A DNA stretch of 64,000 bases from Eutreptiella sp. 'Long Island Sound 2002' (taxonomy: Eukaryota; Euglenozoa; Euglenophyceae; Eutreptiales; Eutreptiaceae). Below are positions 14,001 through 26,000 of this stretch, piece after piece. The stretch spans positions 1-64,000 of the forward strand of contig CAXIWF010000772.1 in assembly GCA_964036045.1 (NCBI GenBank). Direction: 5' to 3'. The position numbers were made by a program, and so were the translations under genes. The notes beneath the pieces are model-generated. The model was not told where the DNA came from, made no database searches, and saw only the letters and a program-made list of their open reading frames with translations. Positions within the stretch are counted from its first letter, which is position 1; each line of letters opens with the position of its first letter.

Positions 14001-17000
14001 CAGAAGGGCTGTTAAGGGCTTCTACCTGGCACTAGAACACAGGCAGAGCAACACAAGTGGCCCATACCTCCACGCCCGCTGTGCATTCGACCGACGGTTG
14101 TATTCTTGAGATTCCAACACCAGCCACGCATCCTGCAGGACAGTACATTGCCAATGCACAATGACTGGAAAACCTGGGCGTGTCTGAAAGAAGGCAGCGT
14201 GGCATATCCGCACCATTGCACAAAGGGGCACCCTGCTGGCGCATGTCCGGCCTCTAGCCCATGGACAACCGGAGGGCGCCGGGTCCTCCCCCCCCCGTTG
14301 TCCAGCGAACAATAAAGTTCCCAAAGGACACGGCCCCAACACCAAGTGTTCGTTGGGCAAGCACTTCGGTGCGCGGGCAGGTGCAAGTAGAGAAAGAGTC
14401 ATGGTGGGCAGGCAATAGAGGTCCTACAGTTGAGGATTACCAGCACCTTGCATCCTGTTGCACAATCTTCACAAGCATCATTGCAAGACACATGACAACA
14501 GCCCTCAGTTCCCCGATTGTCCAGCCTAAATCATGTGTCTGGAACTCGGTACCCAATTCATTTGGGTACCGAGTTAATACGGTCCGAACACCAAATGTTC
14601 GTTGGACAAGCCATTCGCTGGACACGGCGTGGGGGGGTTTGGCACAAGGCCTTGGTGGTTGGCTCTGTTAGCCTGTGGCAGCGCCTATTGGCCTCTCGCC
14701 CTTGAACCTTCTGCTATGACAAGCAGGCATCCGTACTACTGCGGGCATCCGCACTGCCGCGGGGGGGGGGGGGTACCAGCCTGGGCGTCGAAGCGGTAGT
14801 AGCGTCGCAGTTTCAGCGCGTGATCTGTGCCCCGTTTGGGCGTCAAAAAATGTGAAATTATCGGCCAATATCCGCATCACATTGCTTCTCTAAGATGAAT
14901 CACCGCACTGACACTGCAACGAAGGTATGACTTCGGCAGTTGCTCAATTTGTGCTGTGTGGGTGTTTGCGTCTGCACTATCGGAGCTAGAACAGCGTTGT
15001 AATGCATGGCGGAAAGCTTTAACCCACGGAATTGCGACTGTAGCCTATCGCCGAATCATTCTTGGGGTCTTGGGGCAGGAAAAAATTGGAAGGGGCCGGA
15101 CGCCACGCGCGTGCGTACCCATATGTAGACGTGCTGTGGCAAAACAGCGGCTCACAGTTCCCGGGTTTGACTCCCAACGTGACTGTTCTTGCAGAAGGTG
15201 AGGAAAAATCGTTCAAAATCACAGACCACGGAGTCGGGGTGCGTCTACCAATACTCTTGCCAATTTGCAGAATAATAAACCGCCAAAATATGGCCCAGAT
15301 ACAGTCATGCATGAGTGCCTCAGAGATGCACCTCCTTGCCTCCTTGATTTCATGGACAATACTTGCTCACTCGGCTTCATCGACACACCTGCTGCACGCA
15401 CTTCAGGTTCCAGCGGGCTTTTCCCTCCTCCAGCTCCAGCTCCTGCAGCAGGTTGGACAGATTCGGCCGCACGTCCCCCACTGGGCGAGCACTGGCCCAG
15501 GCCTGCTTCATTTCCTCCGCCAATTTGACCCTGTGGCCCACAACAGAGTTGTCAAGGAGAAAGCGCAGAGATCAGGCATTGTATACATCAGGAGGGGGGG
15601 GGGGGGCTCTGAGGGGGGGGGGGGCTTGGCCCAGCGCTTTTCACTGGATAAAGACCACACAAGGGATTCGGTCTTTCGTTCGGTAACCCTAACCCTAACC
15701 GAGTGGGTGGGAAAATTGTACACGTTGTTCGGGTGGTGTGATCCGACCTACCGTAAACAAAACAAAGCACGCTTTGTCTTGAGTCCCTTGCCTCAATGGC
15801 TTAAAATGGTAATGAGTGCTCGTGTTGCCTAGGCTACTTCAGAACACCGCCGCCACCCTACGGGAATTCTGGGATTTTTTGGGACATAGGCACCACGAAT
15901 ACGACCCCTCAAGGGCCGATGCTCGGTGGCGTGCCCGTAACCCCTGTGCCGTGAAGGGTACTGTGTCCCCCGTGGATTCAGGAGGGAGTGTTTGCTCTCC
16001 TTAAACGGAGAGGTAGGGTTTGCTCCGTCTTGAGCACGCCGATAAATCCACGACCACCACCACCCCCGAATCTACGGTGAACGCGGTTCGCGAGAATAAG
16101 AAAATGAGTGGAGCCTCGCATTTCCACAAAAGATGGGATGACAAGGCCCAAAAGAAAGCACCGGTGAATGCAGTGTAGGATGAAAAACCCACGCCCGCAT
16201 CAGATAAAAAAACCCCAACCACCTCGACGCCCTTACGGAAAACATTTCTTTACCCAGAGGAACGGGGTGTACCAGACTTGACCTTAGAAGCATATGAGCT
16301 GCAGAAATTTCTGCTCATGAGTGTCTTCGACGCGATTTGTCAAATTGTCGCCTGTGCCGGAAATTTAGGAAGCAAAGACGTCGACATTTTCACAGATTTT
16401 GAATGTGAAATTACGAGATTCAGCTTGATCCCTCACAATGAATCCAAAGTCAGCCGATTTTGAGCAGTTTTCAGCTCAGCCCTACATGGGATTGGAAAAG
16501 CACATTGAGATATTTTGAATATGCAAATGATTGATGTTTTGCAATGCTTGTGCTCTCGTCTCCCCAAATCTCCTCAAATGTGTCGGATCTTGAAAGATTG
16601 GTGTTCATGTATGATTCATGTATTCATTGATTCAGGGACAACATTCATGCATTTATTCGTGGACAACAAAAGTAAACTTCAAAGCACGTCGTGTTGAGCT
16701 TTTGAGATCCCCAAGCAATCAGAATTTGGTCATGGTTCAGGAACATTGGTGAAAGAAACATCTCAATTCCCAATTCTGTGCATACTTTTCCTCTTCGTTT
16801 TGCAGACTTGAGCCAGCCCAAAAATGTGTATGTGTGCAATTATTTTGTGCTTGTATTTGCACGTGTTGTGTTATGCCTTGTGCATTGTGGAGTGCCCGTG
16901 TTCACTCGGGTAGGTCCTAGCGAAAACCAAAGCAAGGTAAACAATATTTTTCCACAACCAATGGAAATGGATGGTCAACATAGTTTTATAAATGAAATGC

Positions 17001-20000
17001 ATAAGAGGTTTTCCGTAGATATAAATCAGGAGCCCAGCGTTAGCCATGCATACTCGGTACAGTCACGCAGAAACAGAACAGAATGACTGGCCTGGCCCTC
17101 TGAGCCCCCCCCCCCCCAGTTTTCGGGGACTCTTAGCCCCGCAATTTTTGCAAGTCTGACAGCCCCAGATCTGTTGACCACAGGTTAGGGTTACCAACGA
17201 AAACGTGCACAATGGCATAGACCCGTAGTGCTGTGAGGCCAATGGAGGCCGGTGGTGACTCACGGGGGTTAATCTCCGGCGGCGGCGCAACAGCAGCGCC
17301 TACTGGGGGGCAGGGGGGTATGCAGAACGCTGCATGTGATTGCATGCAATGGGCTGTGGGTTATTATGGCTGAACAGATGTGATGCAGTGTTAAACGTTG
17401 TTGTACACCTGGGACTAGTGCAATGTACAGCCGTTCTGCAGGAACCTTCCAGCCCCCAGTTGTGCGGTTTTGCAGCCCCGCCCTCAGTGGCCCCACGATC
17501 CTCCCAGGCCATGATGTCAGGTTTCAAAAGAACCACATGGTCAGGACGATCCACTGAAGATGCCTCCCAGGCGACAGGGGGGGGGGGACTTGCCAACCCC
17601 CATCCGACCCACTCACCAACCCACATCATGACTGTAGCAGAAATTGTCATAGAGGATGCAGGAACAGCGTCACAAACACCAGACCAAAAGCGTCCTGTGT
17701 GTCAACAACCTCCATCCCCCCCCCCCCCCCTCCCAACCCCACCGCCAAACAGAATCCCTGTCCGATCGAGCATGGTCTGAAGTCGACTGCAAAGGAGGAG
17801 GCGTGCGGCCCAGGCATAGGTGGCAGAAGGGCACTGGGATAACAGCCCCCGTATGTTCGCTGTCAGGCTCTGCCTTTCCCTTCAAAACCAGAAATCAGAA
17901 AGGAGAACATGCAGGGAAACAAGCAAAAAAATGTGAAAGAAAGGGGTGAAAATAAGTCAAATTGGGTGAAATATGCCATATGGCCAATGCGGAAGAGGGC
18001 ATTAGAAACGTGTTGTCAAACAACAATAACGCCCCAAGTATCAGAAAATATGGGTTTCTGGTATTGCTAGATGTGCGAATAGTTGCGCTGCACAAGAACT
18101 GCGCACTGCGCTAAAGGCGCCCCCTGGGCCCAACAGCCATGCACTTTGCTTTTAAGGCGAGATGATTGATGTCATGTACGTACTGCTACTGCTACTGCTA
18201 CTGCAGTCCGCCAGGCGGTCAACGTCATGGATGCGCCGAGTGGCTCAAAGCAACATTGGACATGTGCCACCCACAACCACGGAAAGCACTCACCAATGGC
18301 ACTGGAAGTCTGGTGGCTTCCCTTTGAATCGTCCGTATTGGCTACCGGCATGGCCAAGGCAGGAGGGGAGCTAGGTCCAGGTTGATGGTAACCAGGCCCA
18401 AATGTGGTGGCGATGGAGATTCTGATGGAGACAGTGGAGGGCACGGGAATGCAGACGGGGAGGCTGGCGGCGATGGCGATGGCGATGTGGGATTGGCAAT
18501 GCGTACAGGGATGCCGATGTCTGGGCAACGCTGATGGGAGTTGGGACGTGGATGGCGACAGGTACAGGGGCGGGAATAGAGACACAGATGGGGATGGGAA
18601 TGGAGAGGGCAGGTGTGGCTGTGGCTATGAGGGCTAAGAATGCGGCCGTGGCCGTTTGACTGTGGTTGGACGTGTGGTTGTTGCACACCAGAACGAGAAA
18701 TGTTGAAGCTTGAAAAGCGACTGGCAGAGGGCAGCTGTGTCCAGTTCTGTTTCCTTGACCCCTAGCTGCTGTGGCTGTTGCTGTGGCTGTGGCTGTGGCT
18801 GTGGCCGTAGGCGGTATTACAGCCCGTGACCCCCTCACTGCTGCCCCACACATCCCGAGTGAAATGACTCACTGAGATGCCACAGCGCAATGCCCTGACT
18901 GCGCATACCTCTCCTCTTGCTCCCACTTCCGCCGCAGCGAATCTTGGTCCCAGGTCGTCTGCTCCTCTTGTGCCTTCTCAAGAGCTGCCAGACGCTTGCG
19001 GAGCATCTCCGTCTCCTGTGACATGCGATGGCGACTTACCCCTCAGCCACACAAGCACAGATATACACGCACTGCATTGGATTCGCCAGCGCATTAGCGG
19101 CGGACAGCAGGTGGAAGGCACGGGGGTTGATGATCTGAGGCCATGCCCAAACTCAAACCTTTCAATCGACGGGGGCTCATGTCGCACGCACACACAGGTT
19201 CACCTTCACCCTCACCACAACGACACTCACACTCAATCCCATACCCTCACTCTCACCCTACCTCCACGTCCGCCCGCGCTCACGATCACACTCACACGAC
19301 AGAAAGACACCCTGATTCAGGACGATGACGGAGGGGTGGGTCCAGAAAGGCTGATTGCGTACCATGTGGGGTGGGGGGATAAAAAATAAATTCAAGAAAT
19401 ATGGTCATGTCACTACTGTGGGCGTTGTGCACTTGTTTGAGGTGTGGATGCAACCCTCTGTCCGGCTGATTGATTCCCACATCGCTTCTGCATCCACAGA
19501 ACATTGGACCCACCATTTCTGTCGTTTCCCAGGGCTCTGGGGGCGGGCTGCCAACCTCTTTGAGCTGCTGTTTCAACGGACTGCCCTCCTCTGAACCCGT
19601 CTGCGGACTGCCCATCTCATGCAACGCCTGGACTTGCCTCCGCTCCTCCTCGAGTTGCGCTCGTTCACTGTCCAACAGCGCGCGCCATTCCCTCTGCTGG
19701 CGCTCCTCTCCTTCCGCGAGGCGCTGCCGCCTCTCGCGCTCCCACTCCGCGTCCTGTTCTGCACGCCTCTGTCGCTCCTGCAACTCCCACTCCTGTCGCT
19801 CCTTCCGGTCCCGCCGTTCTCGTTCTTGGCGCTCCTGCGAACGTGTGGAAGTGGAGAGGGTGTGTGTGCGGGTGCGGGTGCCAGGTCGGGGTGAGTCTCG
19901 TGGTGGGCGGGTGTACGGATGCGGGTGTAGATGTGGGCGTGGGTGTTGTGGAGAGCCGGTGCACGTGCACGATTCCGCAGTGCTGCGGGCAGCTGAGTTT

Positions 20001-23000
20001 CTCATTCAGTTCAAGTTGTGGGCAATACGCACAAAGCAAACTGGCTCTAAGGGCGGTACCGCCTCAAGGATCTCCCTCGTCAATAGAGGGCACGACCGTG
20101 AAAGGCTGGTGCCCTGGTTAATAGTAACTCGATCCATCACAGCGAACGCAGCTGCGATGTCAGACTACACTAAGAGGTTGGGTCGTTCTGTCGGTGACTG
20201 CCAGCTTCTGTTTGGTCGCCTTGGGGAAGTGTATCGCCTTGCTTCACACCACGTATGACATGGTGTCGCGCATGCGCATGCACGCTCCACAGTACCCCAG
20301 GGACACCCCCACTTCGGAACCGCGACTATGTGAAGCCGATGCATGTGAACAGCCTTGACACCGTTCATTGGAACGAGATGGTGGGGAGGCCTAAATTCCC
20401 AGGAATGTGCATATGGGTATGAATGGGGGCGGATGTGGGCGGGGTTGTGGGCGTGAATGTGGGCTGGGGTGTGGGTCTGAGTGTGGGCGTGGGCCAGAGC
20501 GGTCCCTGAAAGGGGGGAAAAACCTGCTGGCGTCTGCTGACGCCAGCCGGGAGGTTGGAGGGCAACCGACGGCGGTTGGAGGGGAACCGACAGCGGTTGG
20601 GAAGGCAATTCGGGGGGTCCCTAAGGGGGGTCCTTATTGCAGAACCAAAAACAGTCGCGAGTGCCCCTGGAGACCGCCCTGGCGTGGGCGTGAATACAGG
20701 TGTGTGAGGGTGCAGGTGCGGGTGTGGGGATGAGTGTGGGTGCAGGCTGGCATCAACATTCAGGGCGGTCCTTAAGAGAGAAAAAGAGGTCCGTTACAAA
20801 CAATTTCCCAAAAAGGCCCACAGGTTGGTGGCGGTTGGCGGTTGGCGGTTGGTGGCGGTTGGTGGTAGGTGGCGGTTGGCGGTTGGCGGTTGGTGGTCCC
20901 TGGGGGCGGTCCTTAGCAAAAATAAAAAGGGGGGGGGGTCCTTAAAGACCGCCCTGTCAACATTCGGGGATATGGAATGATTGATGCGTGGCGGAGGGCG
21001 GCACCTGCTCCCGCTGCTCCCGCGCCTGCTCGAGCTCCAGCTGCTTCTCCATCAGCCGCACGCGCTCCTGCTCCCATTTGTCCCGCTCCTGCTCCCGCTC
21101 CCGCTCCATCTTGAGATGCAGCTGTCGCTTGCGCTCCCACTCCTGCTCCCGCTCCTCCCTCTCCCTCTCCCGCTGCCTCTGGCTCTCCTCCCACTGCCGC
21201 TCCCGCTCCTGCCGCTGCCGCTCCCACTCCTCCCGCTCACGCTCCCTCCTGCGCTCCTGCAGTTCCCACTGCTTCTCCCGCTCCTCCCACAGCCTTTCCC
21301 TCTGCTGCCTCTCCCGTTCCCACTGCTGCTCAAGGTCAGACGCCTCCCGCACCCGATTCTCCCGCCGCTCCTGCTCCAGGCGCTCCCGCTCCCGTCGGGC
21401 CTGCTCCCACTGCTCCCGCTGCTTGTCCCACTCCAGCTGCATCTCCGTCTGCTGCTTCTGCCAATCCTGCAACAGAGGACAGCAGCGGTTGGGGGGAGGG
21501 GGGCCCTTTTGGGCACCGCTGAGGAGAGGAGCCGCAGAGTGAGGGAGGTATGACCCCTCGAAAGTGGGGTCGGTGAGTACCAGCCCTCTGTACCCTCCCA
21601 TCCACACGAAAATTGAGGGACCTACCCAGACCCCCCCCCACACACACTTTGTACACATATGGGGGGCCGGACCCCAAATACCGACCGAGACGAATCCGGG
21701 CCCCAAAGTTCGGAAAACCGAACCCACCCGTCACATGTGGGCCTCACAGACCATTGGGGGACTGTTTGCCCGGCGCATGCCCGGCGCGCTACCTCTGTAT
21801 TAAGTATCCTGGCTCTAGCCCCAAGTGTATCCTCACCGAGGGAAGTCCCCCAAGTAGACCGCACTGGACCACAAACCTTCCCTGCAAAGCGCGTGTGGGC
21901 GGAATGGCTACATCACCCCTGCCTTCTCGGGGGGTCCCCAATAGAAGGGGGACCAAATCAGAAGTGGCTACATCACCCCTGCCTTCTCGGGTTTGGTGAG
22001 GGGGGGCAAAAACAGGCACGGGTGGGGACTGGTAAAATAAAAAGAGGCCCGGCGCATGCCCGGCGCGCTAATACTCCCCCCCATAGAACAACGGCAGCAC
22101 AAAACCATGTGAACTAAGTTCATGCCACCGAGCAGCCCTCGGCACACGCCCGACTGCCCGGGGGCATACCCGGCTGTTGCGATGCAGCTGCACCTTCTGT
22201 TCCCCCTCCGTCTTCATCAGCAGCAGCGTCTTGTCGAAGTCATTCTGCTGCTGGTACTCCCAGGACTTGCGGTTCTGCTGCTCCTGCGACAACAGCGGCC
22301 TAGCAGATGCGGACGGAACCTCCAGAATACTGACAAGGGGGTGGGGGTTGGTGGGGGGGAGGGGGCTAGAGGGCGTAAGAGGCGGCAGAGGGGTTTGCAA
22401 AGAGGCTGCCAAGCGGTTGCTGATAATCGGAGAAGTGTCTGATGGGCAAAACGTCTGGCGGGAACACAACGGTTTGTGCGGGGTCACGTCGGGGGCGGAC
22501 AGAGACGGATGGGACAGACCGTGACGATGAGCGGCCGCAGGCGGGAGTTCCGCGGTTCGCATACCCGACAAGGTGTACTTTGGGGTATTTCTTGGGTTGA
22601 TCCCGCGGGGGCGTGCGCCCACCGCCGGTTGGCAACACAACGCAGCCTGCACTGCCGGGCCCGCAGCACAGAACAGTGGATGGGTGCAGAGGATCTGCAG
22701 CAGCCTTCTGCCCCCCCCCCCCCCGCCCGCCAGCCCACATGCTTGAGCCCCCAGTTCGGGCCTGACTCAGTCATCCGTGCCCCACCCCCGTGGGGCTGTG
22801 GGCATGCCCGGGCGTGACGCAATGATGCCGACGCACTCGAAGGCCATCGGCCGGTCAGGCCGCGACTCTACGCGCGAGTGCCTCTGGTCCTGTGGATGGG
22901 ACGGAGTGCGTGCGCGTGCGCCTCTCTGCCCCAAATACGCCCCACCCCCCGTGTCTGCGTCTCAGATATCGCACGTCTCTACGTCGAACCACACGACGGT

Positions 23001-26000
23001 ACCTCGTGGGCAGTGGTGGTGGCACACGCGACCAGCACAGGGCCCCGCCGCACTCGCGGCCGGGCCTGACGCACGCACACACCTGCAGCCCCACCATCTG
23101 CAGCTCCTGCGCAACGTTGCGGTGCGCCCTCGCCCGCGCCGCAAGCTGAGCGCCGCCGGCCTCCAGACGCACCCGCTGGTCCTCTTCCGCGGCACTGACA
23201 CACGCGCGCCGTGTGCCCTCCGTCCGCTCGAGGGTGACGCAGGCCTCCACGCACCGCCGCAGCCTCACCTGCTCCAACTCACTCCTCTCGCAGACCTGCA
23301 CACGGCAGCAAAGCACTCAAAGTCCAGGGGACCAGACCCAACCCGGGGTCTGAATGGGGATTTCAGGTGCGGCTGCAAAAGCCGTTACCGGCGGGCGAAA
23401 AAGCGGTTGGGTGGCCGGGCACAAACAGGTCAGAGCGCTGTTGGGGGCGGACAGAAGCGGTTGGCGGGGCCGACCGCCACCCCAAAGAGGGAAAGACCCC
23501 CTGCAGCCTTGTGCTCGTGCCAGCGCAGGCCCGGACCAGACCTCCGGGCAGGCGCGGGCGTGGGAATGGGGTGGGTCTACAGGGGGGGGGGGGGTGGCAC
23601 AAGGCCTCGGTATTCGGTTGTTTGCCTTTGGCGGCGCCTATTGGCCTACTGCCCACTCTGACCCTCTGCGGGCCCGAACGTGTTTTGGTTGTGTCAACGG
23701 AGCCCCCGGATGACTTGTCCTATTTGACTACTCCGGGGGTCGGCCGTCCCGGAGACGGGCTGTTGCCCGTGCCGTTGACCAGGGGCATCCAGATGCCCAC
23801 ACCGAGTCCAGGGGGGGGGGGGGGCACCCCCACCCCCCCCCACTCTGTTGGTGCTGAGTTGAAAGGAGCCCTGCCCCCGGGCCCCATGCAAAGCCCCGGG
23901 GTCTGCCCCAGTTGGGGTGCTGCCACGTGCTGGGCTTCGCCTTCGGTGAAGGGCACAGCCTCCCGGAAGGCCCAAATGACCAGAGGTGCAGCAAACGGGG
24001 TAACCGAGGCTGCTCCCCCTGCCGCCCCATCACATCCGAAACAATAAGCCTCGTTGACCCGTGCCTCACACAACAAACGCTGCCAGAGAGAAGGCGACCG
24101 GAGGTGTCCGATCCTCCGGTGCAACATCCCTCTGAAGGGGGTCATGCCTTTTTTCGAGAAGGCGATCAACGTACGCAGACAGGGCAGGGCCCCACCGCTT
24201 TGCTGACCCACGCCTGATCCGGCCCACGTCCCCTCTCTCATCTGTTTTGCCTCCTCAAATCCAAGCCCTGCACTGCCCGGGCCCCCCACCCATGCGGGGG
24301 CCACAGACATGCGTCACGAGGATGCCAGCCCCCTGCCCTCCTTAACACCCCGTGCCCATGCCGGTGCTTGAAGGGGCTGTTGGGGGGGGGGGGGGGGCTC
24401 ATCAGGCGCACAAACATGGCCCAAAGAAATGTGTCCTTGAGTATATTTTCCTTCCTCCCACTCTGACGGATTTGGTGTGTGCGTGCACCGGGGAGGGGGG
24501 GGAGGTTGGCAAGGCCTCGGTATCGGGTATCAGGGAGGGGGGGGGGGGGGGTGCCACAAAAGAAAAACAAGTGTGTCCGTTGATCCTTCCGGGGTTCAGT
24601 TTTTGGCAATGCATTGTTCCAAACCACCGGGGAAACCTATATTCACAAGGTGACGGTGGGGCAGTGGTCCGTCTGCTCACAAGTGCTGCTTCTGCCCCTT
24701 GGCAGCACGGGGGTGGGGGGGCGGGGGGGGGGGGGGGACACTCCCGCCAACAAAAAGCATCCCACTTCAGGCTGGGGCCTATGGGCGTTCCCTCTCTTCC
24801 CTCGCGACCTCTATGCACAGCACCTGTGCAACAACACTACAGAAGCGCCCCTGAGCCCCGATGCCATTTCAGTCAAAAACACATGACGGGTGTGTGTCGA
24901 CACGGCGCCGGTCATTTCCAGCCGCTGCCCCAAAGGTCTTGCAGAGCTTGTCCCCATCCTCCACCCGCACAAGTGGCACGAAGCCCTCCTCCTCCCACAC
25001 TTGTCACACCCGCTGTACCTGCTTTACTCTACCCAACGCGCCCTCCACAAGAGGACGGGCGCATACGTGCAGCTGCTCACAAACGGTGCGTTGTGACCCC
25101 TCCAGACTTCGCAGCTGCAGTCGGGCCGTGGTCTCGGCAGTGTTCAGGGCCAACAAACTCTGCCGCAGCTCGGCAGCCTGTGCACAGGAGGGGCCCATGT
25201 CAGGGGTGCGGGCAGCAGCACCCCCGCGTACGTGGGTGTCCCAAGGACATTTTGGGGGCCAGTATGTCACAGTGGGGCGGCAGTAGACATTGGGCATACG
25301 TGCACATGGGGGTGTAGCGTCACATGAGAAAACCGACCAACAAAAGAATGCACATCCATCGGTGAGGGGAAGGGGGGGGCAGCAGAGTTTTGCCTAAGGG
25401 GGGGGGGGTCCAATGGGGGTGGGTGGGGCTGTGGGGGGGACCCCCCTCCCCCCTCAGGAGACCCTGAGTTGTTAGAGGCGCCAAAGGCGCCGAAAAAACT
25501 TTTTGGCCTCAACTCACTTGCGCCGAAGGCGCCAGAGCAATTTTTTGATTGGCCGAAGACCCGGAGAAAAAATTGCCCAATCACTTAAGGTGGGGGGGGG
25601 GGGTCCGGGGGGGGGGGGGGGGTCAGACCCCCCCACCCCAGGAAATGCTGAGTTGTTGAGCAGAACTCTGTCTGGGAGGCAGTTTTACGCACCACAACAC
25701 CTCTCCGCAAAACCAACAAGATGAGCATGACTGCGCACCGGTGACCGCACGTCCTTTGAAAAGGGCTGAAGCAGTGAGAACGCGCAAAATCGCGCCTTCA
25801 CCGAAAAGATCGCGAGCGCCTTGCATAAGTGCATAAGCCGCGAAGGCTTTCTCAGGCTACTTTTCTGTGTCAGTCTGCAGTGAGCAGGAGTTTGGATCAG
25901 GCTTTCAAACGACTGCAACAGCGACATCAAAAGCCGTTTTTTGACATCCTGAGACTTTGCCCAGCGCAGGGGCGGCAGGCTGTACATCACTCGTACACAG

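Larger units (their letters stand above)
15531..18908 (-). other. Gene 1 intron, 3.4 kb
   Basis: Holds the telomere-motif-flanked island (15674-17203). The 18400-18830 part is GGCGATGG- and GGCTGTGGCTGTGG-type simple repeat. Confidence 0.5.

Noticed and set aside
19984-20187. Reading the interspersed repeat as rRNA, 5S rRNA or an spliceosomal snRNA
   Set aside because: Short resemblances only; none of the conserved blocks of those RNAs follow in order.
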